Of a stretch of 64,000 nt of DNA, positions 49,501 to 63,470 are shown in pieces. The first letter of the stretch is position 1, and each line of letters starts with the position of its first letter. The notes beneath the pieces are model-generated. The model saw only the letters and a list, made by a program, of their open reading frames with translations. It was not told where the DNA came from and did no database searches. This stretch comes from Helopsaltes ochotensis (Eukaryota > Chordata > Aves > Passeriformes > Locustellidae). A program made the translations under genes and the position numbers. The stretch is from NCBI GenBank assembly GCA_013400155.1, contig VXBM01000895.1:129833-193832 (forward strand), read 5' to 3'.

Positions 49501-52500
49501 ACAGCTCTTGCAAGGCTTTTGCTAGCTCAGAGTAGGCCTATGCAAAGGAAGCCTGACTTGGAAGAGGGTTAAAAGCAGATGAAGAAATCTGAATGGTGAG
49601 ATATCCAAAACACATCCAGGGTACCCAGGTGACAGGAGGGTCTCCTGTAGGAGACGATGTGGGACTAACACAGTCCACACTAACACAAAGACTCTGATCT
49701 CAGGGGTTTGGCTTCAACTCCATCAGGAGAACAACTGGGCCGTTCCTACAAGTCCCAACTCTTTGCTGTCAGTTTCCTTGCCCCACAGCAGCCACTCAGT
49801 CATGTCCAAGAGGTACCAATGCCCACAGCTCACACCACAGCCTCTTCCCTCTTATGCCGCCCCTGCCACCAAGGCTCAGGCACGAACCCCCAGTGTGGCA
49901 GGAGCACCACAGGAGCACCACTTCAGCAGGAGCTGAAGGTGGTACCTTCAGCCATCAAATCCATAGCCCCAAACAGCTTCCACATCTATCAATTTGCTCG
50001 CTTAATTGTAGCAACAGCACTAATCCTCTCAAAGATGTTAAACCACCCCAGGCACTGCTCCTCAGAGGTTTTCAAGACATCTCTCTTCCTCCTAGGTTGT
50101 GGGGAAATGCTTCCTTGCAGCAAAGGGAGCAATATAATCAGGTTAAGCCCCAGAGATGTGAGGACCTGGGATTTGGGGGAGGCAAAAGTGGATATTGAGA
50201 CACACAGACCTGGCACAGCACAAGGAGTACAGCCTGTTGGCATTTTGCTGCTGTCCCAGGAGTACCAGGTGTTTCAGGAATTTTATGCCCAATCCAAGTA
50301 GCACAACTCACACAAGGGTCGAACTACCTGCCACTGCACATGGAGCAGAACATCCTCCTGGCTCATCCCACCCGTGACACCAGAGCACCCTGGGGCTCCT
50401 GCACCTGGCTAGGACACCAGGAGGCATTCCTAATCCAGGCAGCCCACAGGAGGTTACCCCACCAGCCTCACCCTGCAGTACCTCCTCTTCCAGGCCCTGC
50501 TCCAGTGACTGGTTTTGCTGTAGGCTGGAGGTGGTGAGCCCAGCGAGCAGGGTGCACCTCCATTTTCACCCAAAGGGCACATCTGATGTAATCAATGCAG
50601 GGGAGATGGTCACATCTCAGACCCCCCCAGTCATCTGTATGGCAACACACACTACCAACACTGTTTCTGTAGCCATGCTGCAAGGGGGAAGTTTCCCAGG
50701 AAAGGAGTCAGTTCAAGAGAAACAACCTCTGGTTTGAGCCATTCTATGGTGGGGTCCACACCAGTTATATAGGTATAGATTTTTATGGCTCACACTCATA
50801 AATTACCTTTCTGGTTAAGTAACCATGCAGTGACCATGGCAGCAGCCTTCCCTCCAGACACCAAAAAGCAGCTGAATATCAGTGACCAACCCTGGTTCAC
50901 CACAGCTGACATTCAGAAATACCTGACGAATTTCTACCCAGGAGAGCACTACAAGGAGATGAACTTCCCAGGCTTTGCCTCTCCTCTGGGGCACTGCCAA
51001 GCCACCACATTTCACCTGCTCCAACTCTGCTAGAAGGTGGGAAGAAAAACCCAACCCACATAGCAAAGAGCCAACCCCAAAAGGAAATACATGTCAACAG
51101 CCATTCCAGCAAGATACAGGTAGAACCATGTTCCCCTAATGCAACGTTCATAAATCACAGTCCTGCTGAGAGGTCTTTTGTGTTTTCCCCAACACAGAAA
51201 CAAATGCCCTAATCTGTGTGCCTGCACGGGCAGGTAATGAGTTACACTGATAATGTTGCCCTTTGTTAAACACCTGCACGACTGGCCCAGCATTTGCACA
51301 GGGAGGATTTTGTTTGCCACCTTGAGACACATTTCTCCTAATTAAGTGCAGCCTTCCTGCTCTGGGTCTTTACAGCCATGATTAGAGAAAAAAGCCTCCT
51401 GATAAACTTTGGAGACCTGATACCCCAGCTCCCACCCTTCAAATCACAACCCATGCTGGGGGAGTATGCCCAGTGATTTGTCTACCATTTGGGGTAAGAC
51501 ATGCCAAAGTCAGGCTTGAACCACTGTGCTGAGTTAGAGCCCCAAAAAGGGAGTGGTGGCCGCTCGGCTCGCGCTCCTCTTCCTCACCATGGACATAAAG
51601 CAAGGAGAGAAGCAGGGAAAATTTATTCACCCAGTAGCACTTTCCTCTGTGCCCTGACATGCCCTGGAACATCTTCCATGTCACATCTCAAACAGAGACC
51701 ACTAGCTCTTCCACAGCATGCGGGAAGGGATCTCACAGGGTGGCTAGGGCCTTGAAACAAACCTTGAGACACATTTGTATCTGCAGTGTTTCAAAAAAGG
51801 CATGTAGGATCTCCAGGAATTCACTTTCTGCACCTAAAGGGATCCAATGGGCATCCAGCACCACCTGAACAGCAAAGACCTTTGAAACAACAGCTCATAA
51901 AACAGCCAGCTTTCCATTTTCATGATGAAAAAAGAAAGTTATGGTTTTTTCTGCCCTTTCTGATCATGTACAGAGCTTTCACAGGCCAAGTAATGCCAAC
52001 AAGGTGCTGCCAAAACTCAGCTTCACAACTCCACCTGCCTCTTCAGCAATACCCAAACCAGCCTTGAAACTGAGCAGCACTGAGGCTTCTCCTCAACAGT
52101 GGTAAAGGGAAGGAGATGCCCCTCTGACCATCAGGGGACCTTCCCCATGGCCAGTAACAGCAGCGAAGAGCAAACCACCAGAGAAAAACCAGGAGGGTGC
52201 TCAACCAACCGAGCAGGTCCTGTACTCACCAGCTGCTCATTACCCTCAGCATTTCATTGAGTGGGTCAAGAATTTAAAATTGGTTTAGACTTTATTCCCA
52301 GCCGAGACACCTAATTAACTTCTGAAAGTCTCCTGTTTGTTTCTCAGAAGGGAGGGGTGGCACCAACCACAACCCGAACCATCAGTAATCTGGGCATTGG
52401 CCCGGTCAGTGTGACCCTCATTGGGATGAGCTAATTTTGCCACCCACTGGAACAAAAGGTCTGGCAAATTAATACACCGGTGATCCTCTCAGCACTGATC

Positions 52501-55500
52501 CCTAAACGCATTTTAACTCAAATGGGATTGTCATCTCAATTCATTTGTTAATGGGTTTGTGATTCACTCTGATAAAGGAGTAGCACTGGAAAACAAGATC
52601 TCTCCATGGTAAACAGACCAGGGCAGTGAGACATTTGTCCAGAATGAGATTTTTTCCACCAACATCTCTAGTCAGGCCAGGATGAACCTCCTGACTCTCC
52701 CTCCCTTTGACAACTTGCATCAAGCATCAGAGACAGAAAATACAATTAATTTCCAGGACAAAAACCCAGCACGCCCATTGAGGCAATCAGGCTGCAGGTT
52801 TGGGGTGCCACCACATCCCTGGGTCCCCAATGATACTGCAGGACTCGGGGTAAAGCAAAAGGAATCAAACCAGCCTTGGGAAGGAGAGAAATTCCCAGTG
52901 AAGGAGAGAGACAGGTGCCAATTAGGGAAACATGAAGGTGCAGGTCTGTCTGCAGACTGCCTTTCTGCCCAGTCATTACCTGGGATCACTGCGTGGTCAT
53001 AAACAGTGACATCCAGCCAAGAGCTCCTTAAAGAGCAGGCTCAGCTGGTAGAGATCCTCTGCTGCAAGTACAACAGATGCAAAGCACTGCTTCTCATTAA
53101 AAAAGTATTCACATAATTAGAGACTTCACATGGCCATGCCAATGATTTGATCTAGTCCAGAGTACTCAGGCAGTATTTAAGAGGGCCTGCTTCCCATTTC
53201 TGATGGCTTGGGTTGTTTTTGTGTGTGACCCTGCCATCTCCTCACACACCACACACTGCAATGGCAGGTCCCTGGCTATGGTGACAACCAGGAAGAACCT
53301 TATGAGCAAAACTACACGTGTCAAACCCCACCAGCAACCTCCAGCATCCCACCCTGCTTTCATTCAGAGCCAATTTCCTTCCACAGCCAGCCATGGGGCT
53401 GAATTATCCCCAAGTCCTTCAAGGCCTTGTACATAAAGAGCACCGTGGGCCAGTCTGCCAAGGCCTTAGAGCACAACCCAAGTGAAATGACTTTTCTCTG
53501 AACACTGAGGACTCTGAATGGCAGCTATTATTATTCAGATGAAATCAAGTGTCAGATTAACGAATCAATGGGCATAAGAGATAAAATGGTGAGCATTGAA
53601 GCTTTTCAAATACTCAAACATATGGATGAACCAAATGTGAATTGTAATTGACTCACACACCTTTGATCTCTACACCCTTGGGTTCTCAAAGGGACAGCCC
53701 AACCCCCTCTGACCCAGGCTGAACCAATCTGGGCTCCATTGTGAGCCTCAAAAAGTCCTTTCTCTCTGCCTCCATCCACTGGACATAGACACAGCCCGGT
53801 GCTTGAAAAGTGAGAAAAGCCAGCTCTGCCTTGGAGAGCCAGGGAGCTGGAGATGGACAACCTATACTACCAAAACACAGCCTCTTACATGGAACCCATC
53901 ACCCTGGGCATCTCCACCAGTCCTCACCCCTGGTGGTGGCCCTCAGTCAACTAGATGTGCGTGAGGAGATGGCCTAGGAAGCAGGAGCAAACACGGGCAG
54001 TGACGATGCCCATTCCCCCACTGCTCCTGGAGCCGGACGTGGCGCCTCTTCGGTTTTCAAGGATTTCCCTGTGAAAACCAAGGATCAGACTTTGCTGATG
54101 GGTTCAGGGCACGTGCATGCCTCCGCTGTAAAACCTGGGCTGGTCTGGAAGAACTAGAAGCTGCTCTGCCCTTCTCCAACTGCCTTGACACCACACAATC
54201 ACTTATGCTTGATTAAGAAATCTGATTTTTAATTTTCCCTATGAAGTTTCTGCAGCTACATTGAAAATAACACAGAGCTTAAATAAATGTTATCCCTAAT
54301 TTTTTACATTTGGAGTTTGGAGAGAGTTTTGACCAGTTTTGCATAGATACATGAGAAAATAAATAAAAGCACATTATCAATTTTGATACCATACAACTGT
54401 CAGGTCCCCAGGAGTCACAAGTCAAGCGAGTGTTTGGGTGTAGTTTCAAGCCACATTACAAACTGAAGTTTCTGTAGCTCTTCAGGGAAACCCAGCCCAG
54501 CTTATTCTTCCCCCTCGACTCTGCAAATGCTGCACAAACATGCCCTCGGGGAGGTTTAGAACCCCACACTGAAGCTTCCCCATGATTGGGAACAAGCTGT
54601 CCAGCTCAGCTCTTGCTATACTGAGTCTCAAAGCAACAGGAGCTTTAGAACGCCTCACTGAAGGCAAATGCCAGCAGCTATTCCCAGCTCGGGGCTATTC
54701 CCAGCACCAGGCATCAGCACTGAGTAAAGCGATTCACTCTGGAAAGGCAGAGACTTGGCATGTGCCCTGTCCTCCGGCACCAGGAGCGGGTCTGATGGGG
54801 GAACTGGGTGAGGCGGAGCAGGCGTTGCTCTGCCCCTATCATTTTTGGGCTGTGACCCAGCTGTGCAGCTGCTTCACCCAACTGGTGAGCCCTGCTGGAA
54901 CAGCCGAGCCTGCGACAACTGCAGGGCTCACCCACAGAGGAACCCCGGAAGGGGAAGACTGAAGGGAAGGCGGCGGAGAAGAGAAAACTCATGGGCTCTT
55001 AATCCACTTTAGGACCACATGAGCTTTCTGTTTATATATAGCCTAATTAATTATTACACTGCATTGAGCAGTTTGACCTTGAAATCATCTCTAGGGGGTG
55101 GCAGTGCAGCCAGGGCAGATGGCCAAGGCCCCGGTGTGTGCCCAGACACCCACACGGGGCTGGTGGCTCCTCCTGTGCATCCGGGTGTCCAGGCAGCACC
55201 AGCCTGTAATTACCAGGCTTCGGAGCAGACAGCAGCTCCCGGCCCCTCTCGGCTTGCAGCAAACCCGGGCTGAAACCCTAACCGGCTATTCCACTTCTGC
55301 TTTGGCAAGGCTGATATCTCCTCTCAAGGCTTCCTTCCCTGATCAACACCCTGTATTAGCTGTTCCCTCTGCCAAAATTAGCTGTTTTCCGAATGCCATG
55401 CAGACAGCCCATGGCTCATTAGTTACCAGACCAGCGCAAGAGGGAAATTTAAAGGGAGAAAAAAAAGATGCTACAAGCTTTGTGTTAAGTTGCAACAATT

Positions 55501-58500
55501 TCAGTGCACTGCGCTAGGAGAAAGGAAAATGGGCTTTGCTAAGCATATCCTTGACAAGGGGCAATGCCTAGCTGCCTGGCTTTTTGCAGCTCACCTTGGT
55601 TGGTCCAGCCATAGTAAAGTCAGAGCAGGAGCCCAGGGATGCTCAAAGCCACCCAGACGTCTACCGCTGTCCCACTGGTCCCAGGTGAGACCTTCAGGAG
55701 CTTGCTCCATTCCAACCCACTTGCAGAAGATGGGAACCCCCAGCACGCAGGAGACTGGCTCCGATCTGGCACAATTTGCTAAAGGTGGCACCAGAGGTGT
55801 GTGCAGGGCATTTGAAGCAGAGGCACAGCATCTCAGTGTCAGGCAGCACATTTTTCCAACATGCAGCAACACAGGGCACAGCAGAGTCACAGGGTCCCTC
55901 TGCAATTCACATTTAGCAACAGCATTCCCAGCCCTGTGTACAAACCAGCTGAGGACCATGTACAACCACTCCGGGACCAAAGGACTGGGACACACCTCCT
56001 GTTTACTCCAACACCTCCTGATTGCCTTCCAAGGCTAATACACCTTTATAAAAACAAACAGAAGGCATGCCAAAGCTGCAGGCCTTGCCAGTTTTTAAAC
56101 AAATATTTAATAGCTCAGTGAAGCAGCAAAGCACTTTAACGGGAATACACTGGGGTTTCGTTCTCCCCCTAGTGACAGGCAGATCCATGCTCAGCAACCG
56201 CAGCCCCTGGACCCGATTCCAAATGGAAAATACTACTGCAGCTTAACCCAGTGCAATTACCCTTTCGCTAAATGAGCACTTTTCCAAAGACCTCCTACAC
56301 CTCCCTGTGCCATTCACCCAAAAGTGAAGTTTTAAGTTTTCAAATTTCAAGACTTTCAAGCTTAATGCAAGTTTGCGTTTGATAATTGAGAGACGCTGAA
56401 AACTTGGGGTTTTGATATAAAGCTTGTCAAGCTGCTTTATTGAATTTAATAATTGTAATGGATTTTGGTTTCTGTGGGGATGTTTTCTGCACAGTCACAT
56501 GGATACACACTGAAGGCTTGATCTTGGAGCCCTTCCCTAGGCAGAATTCTGGACTGCATTAAACACAGTCATGTTTGGGGACCTGGTTCAGTCTTTGTCC
56601 CCACATGATGCTGAAGACTCTTCTCATCAGAGCCAACTTCCCACATGAAAAAGTGCATTTCCTAAAGGGAGTTGGTGTAGCAGAATATAGTCGTACTGAG
56701 TACTGTTGGACTGAGTAATGTTTGTGGCAATGCAAGATTTGGCCTTGTGTTCACTTTTAGGAAGGATCTATCAAATGGACATATCCATCTAAAATGTTGT
56801 ACATTGGCATATAAAATGAAAGCCCGTGCACAATAATTCTCCTTTCTCCTAGAAGAGCTGCCGGCTGCACTGACAGAAATGCAAAGGCTGTGCAGTTCCA
56901 GGGAAAGGTTACAACTGCTCACTTTTATTACAAACCAGCCACTTTGGTGGATTTGCAGAAATCCCCAGCAGTACCAGCAGAGAAGACTGGCCAAATTACA
57001 ACTCCGACCTATGGAATTTTATCAGCACAACACTCACAAGAAGACCAGGAGAGGGGAGGGTGATACCCACCAGCACAGGGATGGCAAAGCTAGGCTCCCT
57101 GTGTGACACTGTACAAGCCACACTGAGGGCAGGGTCAGCCACGCAGCTCTGCATCCCAGACAGGCTGCAAATTAAACTCTAGGTCAGACCTGCTGCCAAA
57201 CAGAGCCATGACTCCCTTGATGCCAGGACTAGGTCACATCATCCCTCTGTAGAGATGTTCTTCCTCCCTCCCTTTTCTGCGCAGAGAGGAGAAAACAAAA
57301 CTGCTGTAGAAGCAGGCCAGTTCCAGGGTGTTTCCAAGGAGGTTAAAGCAGATGTGAGGCATTTAGAAGAACATGGAATTATTTTTCTCTCACTAAAGTT
57401 TCCCTAGCCACCATGTGGCAAGGCATTGCCATGCTCAGGTATCTTGATAGAAAAATTTAAAAAATGGAATTATTCATTTACCAGAAATCAGTGTGAGATC
57501 TGCCAGAAGGACCTGTACACCTGTTTTCCTCTAACATTCCCACCAAACACCCAAGTTTCTGGTCTTCTCTGAGGCCACAGGGCTAGGATGACAGGTCAGG
57601 CAGCCAAGCAAGCCATCTAACAGCTCCCAAAAGTCCTTCCTCACCTCTGGACCTTCCCAGTACAAAGGCACCACATGCTAAATCATCATCACTGAGTTCA
57701 TTTTCCTCCTCCTTTGGTGTTACTCCTAAGAGGAAAACCACCATGGGGAACACTCCAAGCCAGCATGACACCAGGAGAGGTTGTTCCCATGGGATCACTA
57801 TTATGAATGGACTAAGGTACATCCCAGCCAAGCAGACCCTGCTCTCCCTAGGTGTTGACAGAGGGACCCTGCTCCTGACCTCCATTTCTTCCCCATGGCA
57901 CAGTGTGATGCCCTTCCCTACTTGTCTCTGCACCCCTTCCTGCCACCTTCAGACTGGGAGCAACTCCCTGATGGCAAAGTTACACCACCACAAACATCAG
58001 TCTTGAATTCACCCCACCTTTCCTCTGAGCCTGCTGATAACAAATGTATTTCATCACAGACCCCTTGTTTCCATTAAGAAAGCTAAGATAAGGTCCATCT
58101 TCTCCGTGGCTGCCTGGCTGCTGCTGGGCTGAGTGCCTTTCAAAAGCACATGGTGTTTCTCGCAAGCTAATTAAACACGCAGCAAGTTGCTGAAAGACCT
58201 GGAACTGCAACAGTTAGGGCAAGCCCTAGTACAGTCATCAGCAAGTCAGGACCCAGCACACAACTTAGTCATTCCCCACAAACCACGGAAGAAGCCTCTC
58301 CAGCCCATCCTCACACACCATATGGTGACAACAGGTAGTAGCTGATAGCCCCTGACCCACTAATTATACCACTAAGACAACGTCCCCACTATATGTTGTT
58401 CTTTGAACCCATATGTTACCCATCCCACACGGCCCTGGCCCATTCATTATCACCTGAACCCATTGGTGACCCTTGGCCACACCACCAGGAGACATGACTC

Positions 58501-60030
58501 CCGTGCTGAATGATCACTAGATGAGACTTCTTCCTATCTGGGATGGGTAAATAGCCCCAAATTCAGGCTCAAGTGAACAGAGCAGCTCAGCAAGAGAGGC
58601 CCAAATAGAGGACATTCCTATCATCATGCAGATTGGAAATGCAGCTCCAAAGAACAGTGGTTCGGGTACAGTTTCTATAGCCACTGCCCCCAGGGCTTGC
58701 TGAATGCTTTTAAAAACAAAGCCTTGCCTGGAAGTGCCTTGAGATATCCAGTGCTCGGTTTGTGTTACAGACACCTGCCATGACCCACTTGAAAAGAAAA
58801 AAATAATAAATCCCAAACCCAGAGCTAAGCCCGTGGGTTTTCATTCCCATCATTTTCATGCCAAGGAGCACAATGCTCCCAGCAGGCCGTGTGGTCCCAC
58901 ACTAACACGATTAGCCAGGCAGATCCACCATCCACATCCGTCACCCCCAACGCTTGGTCAACTTTGAAAAGTTCAGCAGCTCAACAGGTGAGGCCATGAA
59001 ACCCGATCACAACAGACAATGTCATCCCCCCAGCGTCGTGCTGGGAAGAACTTGTCACGTGCGTCATATCGGGCAACATGCTTGAAACAGCGCAGTGCAC
59101 TGAAACCCCAGCAACACGAATAATCTTTGCCATCTGTTTGAACAGCTCAACCCTCCTCAGATCTAAAGGAATGATCCCATGCAAACACAAGGGCCTTGCT
59201 GACTGATTATAGCAGCCCAGCCCCTCTTTTTGGGGGCCGTTTTCCTCCCAACATTACACAGCAGCTCAGGATATGTCATGGGGAGCCGCTGCAGGGGCCA
59301 AGGGGGCACCAAACTCCATTCTGAGGGGACCATTAAAAGTCCCCACTTGCTTAAGCACAACACAATGCAAGATCAATAGTTGGGTTTTAATTTTTTTTTT
59401 GCATTAAGAAAAGAAAATCACAATACCAAAATTGTTTGGTAAAACCTTCCCAGAGAACACAACTGTCATTGAGGAGATGCCTGTTCTGACCCAGCACAAC
59501 ACACAGGACCTCAGTGGAGGAACTGGTCGTTGCTCAGATGCAGTCATTTGCACCCAAAGTCCACTTGGGGGTATCAAGACTGTTCCCAAACTTCCTGGGG
59601 CAAATCAACCATGTGACACTCCATGGAAATCAGCCACAGTTTTGTCTGTGCTGCTAGATCCATGCCCCACTGGGAAGGCAATTAAGCAGCAGTATTAAAC
59701 CTCTACTAAAGCTGAGATTATAGAAAATGGCCAAACACTGGGCCAAAATCCTGCCTTGGTCAAGATTTGGATCATCAGGACTTTCACCCCAAACTTTTAA
59801 CAATCATTTCCTTATTCTTCCCTTGCTCCCAGCCTGGCCTATTGCAAGCACCAGCTTGTACTGCGGAGCTCAGCCTAGTCCTGCTGTCGCCGTTACAGCC
59901 GGCACAGCCACGGCACAGGAGCTCCCAGCAGAGAGCTACAGACCTGAAATATAAATCAGTGATGTTGAGTAGGGCTGGCAACGCCCAGCCCAAGGCAGGA
60001 GGGACTGGACATTACAGCCCACTGGGCTGA

Positions 60031-60061
60031 AAATAATAATAATAATAAAAAAAGAAAAAAC
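60031..60061 (+). repeat. (AAT)n microsatellite and A-rich tail
   Basis: AAT is repeated about six times and followed by an A-rich run. Intronic simple repeat. Confidence 0.9.
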
Positions 60062-62850
60062 CCAAAATATGTAACACTAATGACAATTTTTTTCTTACAT
60101 TAATTACAGGACAACAGGCTTTCAAGTCCCTAGGACATTTCAAGATGCATCATTGTTCAATCAAATGAAGAAAAAAATAAAAGAAGCTCAGCAACTGATT
60201 TTCTAGGCTTGCGAGAAACACTTCTTTCGTCCCCACCAAGCTCTACAGTAAACCCCAAAGAGAACAACGACATCCCTGCAGGCTGCTCAGCAGATACACA
60301 CACACAGGCTGTCGAGCTGAACTCCCTACTGCCGCAAAGAGTGAACTTCTTTACTATCCAAAAATTCAAGGCACTTCATAAAATTAGTTTGCAAGAGTGG
60401 ATGGATCCCATTTCTCCTCTATCATGGTACTTATTTTCACTAGAAGCAGTTAACATACTATATTGATGGCGGGGGGGGTGTGTGGAGAACCCTGCAATGT
60501 GCGTACAGAAGTTATTTTATTTCCATCAAATTTTAGTTATCTCACTCTCGAAAAAAAAGCATTTAATTTTTCCTGTTTCCCCCCTGCTTTTCAGGAATGA
60601 TACTCAGCACCACTTGCTGGTGTTCTGCATTCCACACTACAGAAACAAACCAACAGATTTCATTTTGACAGAAAATGGAGCAAAGAACAAGTGTGTGTTC
60701 CCTCCTTCTAAAGTTATTTTCAGTAGATGAAAATTTCAGACAGAAATAAGTAGTTAAACAGTATTAATCACAATCACCTCCAAAAATAAGAATTCATCAA
60801 GTTAAAAAATTAAATCTGATGCCTCTGCATCTCAAAAATCTGAGAAAGATTTTGGATAGCAGGAACAACTTAAACAAAGAAAAACTCCTAACAAATATAA
60901 ACAAGTTTAGCCAGTTAGCTAAAACACTTCAAATGAGACATGGGTCAAAAATTCTATCTTCATCTTTTCAAAGCCAAGCAATTGGATTTACACTGCACTC
61001 CGAGTGCTGTGGACACAGTAACTCCCCCAGTTCCAAAGTTCAGTTGATTTGAACAAAAGTATCTGAAAAATAGACATGAGGCTTGCCCAGCTTACTGCAC
61101 AATGCCGACACCATGCACCTTTTATAGCATCTTTAATCCAACTGTACTGAACTGCTAACAAAATATAAACACATCCCCTTATTGATACTAAGAAATAAAC
61201 AAAAGCCTCATAAGGTCTGGGAGAAATAAACAGGTTCTTGAGGAGGGCTGAGAAGCCAAGATTCACTGAAGTCAGCAAGAGCTGACTTGGAGTTACTACT
61301 GTATGGGATCTAACTTCTAATGACAAAATTTAGAGGAACAAACTTTTGTGTCTAATTCTGATTAAGTTAGAAATCATGCACACTATACAACAACTTGTCC
61401 GCTGGTTTTCATCCTCCCCCAAGTATTTTGCATTATTTAGTCTCACCTAACTGAGCCAGGTCCCAGTCCCACAGCCAGCCACACACACTACCATCTTCAG
61501 GGTGAATCACACACGACTGATGACAAGACTTCCAGCATCACTTACTCTTGCTGCTTGAAAGCACTGCCATTCAGAGATTTGTCAGATTTCAGCTAAAACA
61601 GCCCTTTTGCACAGATACTAATGAAAAAGTACAATGTTCTTGCAAGGACAGGGCCCACACTGCTTAAAATTCAACAGCTGATAAGGTGAAGTTTTAGGAA
61701 GTTAAACACAATTTTGATACCTGTCCTCCAATTTTAAAAATAATATGTATCCTTTAGATATTGGCTTTCACTCACTACATCTGAGATAACAGATGAACTC
61801 AAGCATAAGCATTATTCTCCCCTTCTCCCCTTCCACCTCCTACTTGTAAAAGATTAATCAACCATTTTATGGTCTAATTTAGGTGCCTAATTAAAAACAG
61901 AATTCAACACATACAACACCATTTTGCTAATAAATCCTGACAGGTTTTCTGTTCTGTTTCTATGCGAGTTCTCCTTCAAAATGCAAGATTAATGCTTTTT
62001 TAAACTCAGCTGAATTTACAAAGTTTTCATTTGGGCTGCTGTGGGACAACATGCTACATCTTACACCGAGATGACAGAATTTCCTAAAACGAAACAGCTT
62101 TCAAAAATTACTTCCTCCTCATCAGATCTTATCCTGCACTCATTTCACTAACTGCTGAGGGATGGCAACATTAGAAAAAGAGACATAAAGGTAATCGGAC
62201 TTGCCGGGTGGGAGTTTCAGGACTACAAAGAGGTTACAATTCGTAACTTCACAGCTCCCATCTAGCTTCAAAGTTTCCATCCTTGCTCCTTTAGCATTCC
62301 TGTAAACACTCAGTAGAAAAACATATTCAAAATACTCCTGATAAAGGAACTTCAATCGGAAAAGGGTGAGAAGGGCACCGAAATAGGGGTCGCACCTCGC
62401 TCGGTGTCCGATCGCTCTCCTCCGCACCCACCGCCGCCCGCTCTGCCGAGCCCACCCGCACACAGACATCCCGGACAGGGCTGCTCCTCGCAAAGTCACT
62501 CAGAATTACATCCGTCCTTACAGGATGCAAGGCAGAAATTTATAATTTTCTCCCAGTCCAAAGTGTTCGTCCCGCTCTCGATGCGCCCGTTACCCACTAC
62601 ATCCCACACTGCTCCCGCAGTCCAGCGCCGGGACTGGCGACCTCGGGCAATCGATCAGCTCCAGAGATGATTACGGGGCAGGAGAAAGTTAACGGAGACT
62701 GAATGCAAGGAGAGAGTGAGGAAGTTTTATCTGGAACGTGGAGCTGCCGCCTGCCAGACCGAGGCAGCGCTCTCGGAATGGGTCAAACCCCCTCCAAACA
62801 TATAAAAAAATTCCTAAACGGGTAAACGCTCCCCACCTCGCCTTCCCCAC

Positions 62851-62992
62851 ACAAAAAAAGGGAAAAAAAAAGAAAAAGGGTCAAATCCCACCCCAATGGG
62901 TACACACACACAAAAAAAACCAACCCAAAAACCAAACAAACAAAGAAAGAAAAAAACCCCAAGAAAAACAAACAAAAAGAAAACCACCAAAC
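62851..62992 (+). repeat. A/C-rich low-complexity block within the CpG island
   Basis: Long A runs with interspersed CC, CAAA and a CACACACACA core make up most of this stretch. It lies in the intron about 475-615 bp after the exon 1 donor and splits the CpG island in two. Lysine- and phenylalanine-rich frames over it are by-products of composition. Confidence 0.9.
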
Positions 62993-63460
62993 GGGTCAAA
63001 AACCCCGCTAACAGGCGGTCGCTGAGCGCACAGCCCGCCAGCCCAGGCAGCCCGGGAGACACACCAGTCATCCCTCAGCAACACTGAGCTGGAGGAAACC
63101 TAAGGGTGATCCAGCAAAAGACCTGGAAGTACAGCGGAATAAGAGTACTTAAAAATATTAAATTAATATTTAACCTTTATATAGATATAAATACGGTTTG
63201 GCTCGCGGAAAACCTGCGGACGCTCCGCTGCCGCCTGGGCTAACGGGGATCGCAGTTGCGCTCCGAGTTTATTATATTTTTAAGGGTTGTTTTTCGGGGG
63301 AAAGCATTTAGCGGAACTTTTACTCTTTCCCCGGGCGCTCCCCAGCCTGCTCTGGAGGCCGGCGCGGCCGCATCCCCGCACCGGGGCGGCGAGCGCAGGA
63401 CGGCGGAGACCCCGCTGAGCCCCGTCCCGCCGCGGGGCCGCTGCCCGCCGCGGCCCGGCC

Positions 63461-63470
63461 CCTACCTGTA
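63461..63470 (-). other. HS3ST3B1: 5' splice donor of HS3ST3B1 exon 1
   Basis: On the minus strand the sequence reads TACAG|GTAGG, with the last exon base at 63466 and GT at 63465-63464. Joining here to the exon 2 acceptor restores AGG (Arg148) and the family sequence WYRDLMPR without a gap. Confidence 0.93.

Larger units (their letters stand above)
47345..62339. other. Intron segment, nothing coding
   Basis: Contains the CpG patch at 48267, simple repeats and AT-rich candidate regulatory blocks near 52230-52580 and 56290-56480. The 197-codon frame at 49708-50301 and the 182-codon frame at 55490-56038 have no recognisable homology. A stretch near 58240-58520 may be an old LTR piece. Confidence 0.5.
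38554..63465 (-). other. HS3ST3B1: HS3ST3B1 intron (24,912 bp, phase 2)
   Basis: This is the only coding intron of the gene. It starts with GTAGGG after ...TAC AG (63466) and ends in GGCAG before G GAC (38553), so it splits Arg148 after its second base. The large single intron with a sulfotransferase-rich last exon fits the HS3ST3 gene structure. No other exon-like frame with recognisable homology is visible inside it on either strand. It holds one CR1 fragment, simple repeats, two CpG-rich patches and several AT-rich blocks with homeodomain-type ATTA/TAAT cores, each listed separately. I see nothing identifiable in the remaining sequence. Confidence 0.93.

Noticed and set aside
49708..50301. 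197-codon plus-strand frame in the intron
   Set aside because: No domain or recognisable homology, no splice-supported context, and competing frames on both strands.
62783..63071. Phenylalanine-rich hydrophobic minus-strand frames that could look like membrane proteins
   Set aside because: They arise from the A/C-rich simple repeat read on the opposite strand.
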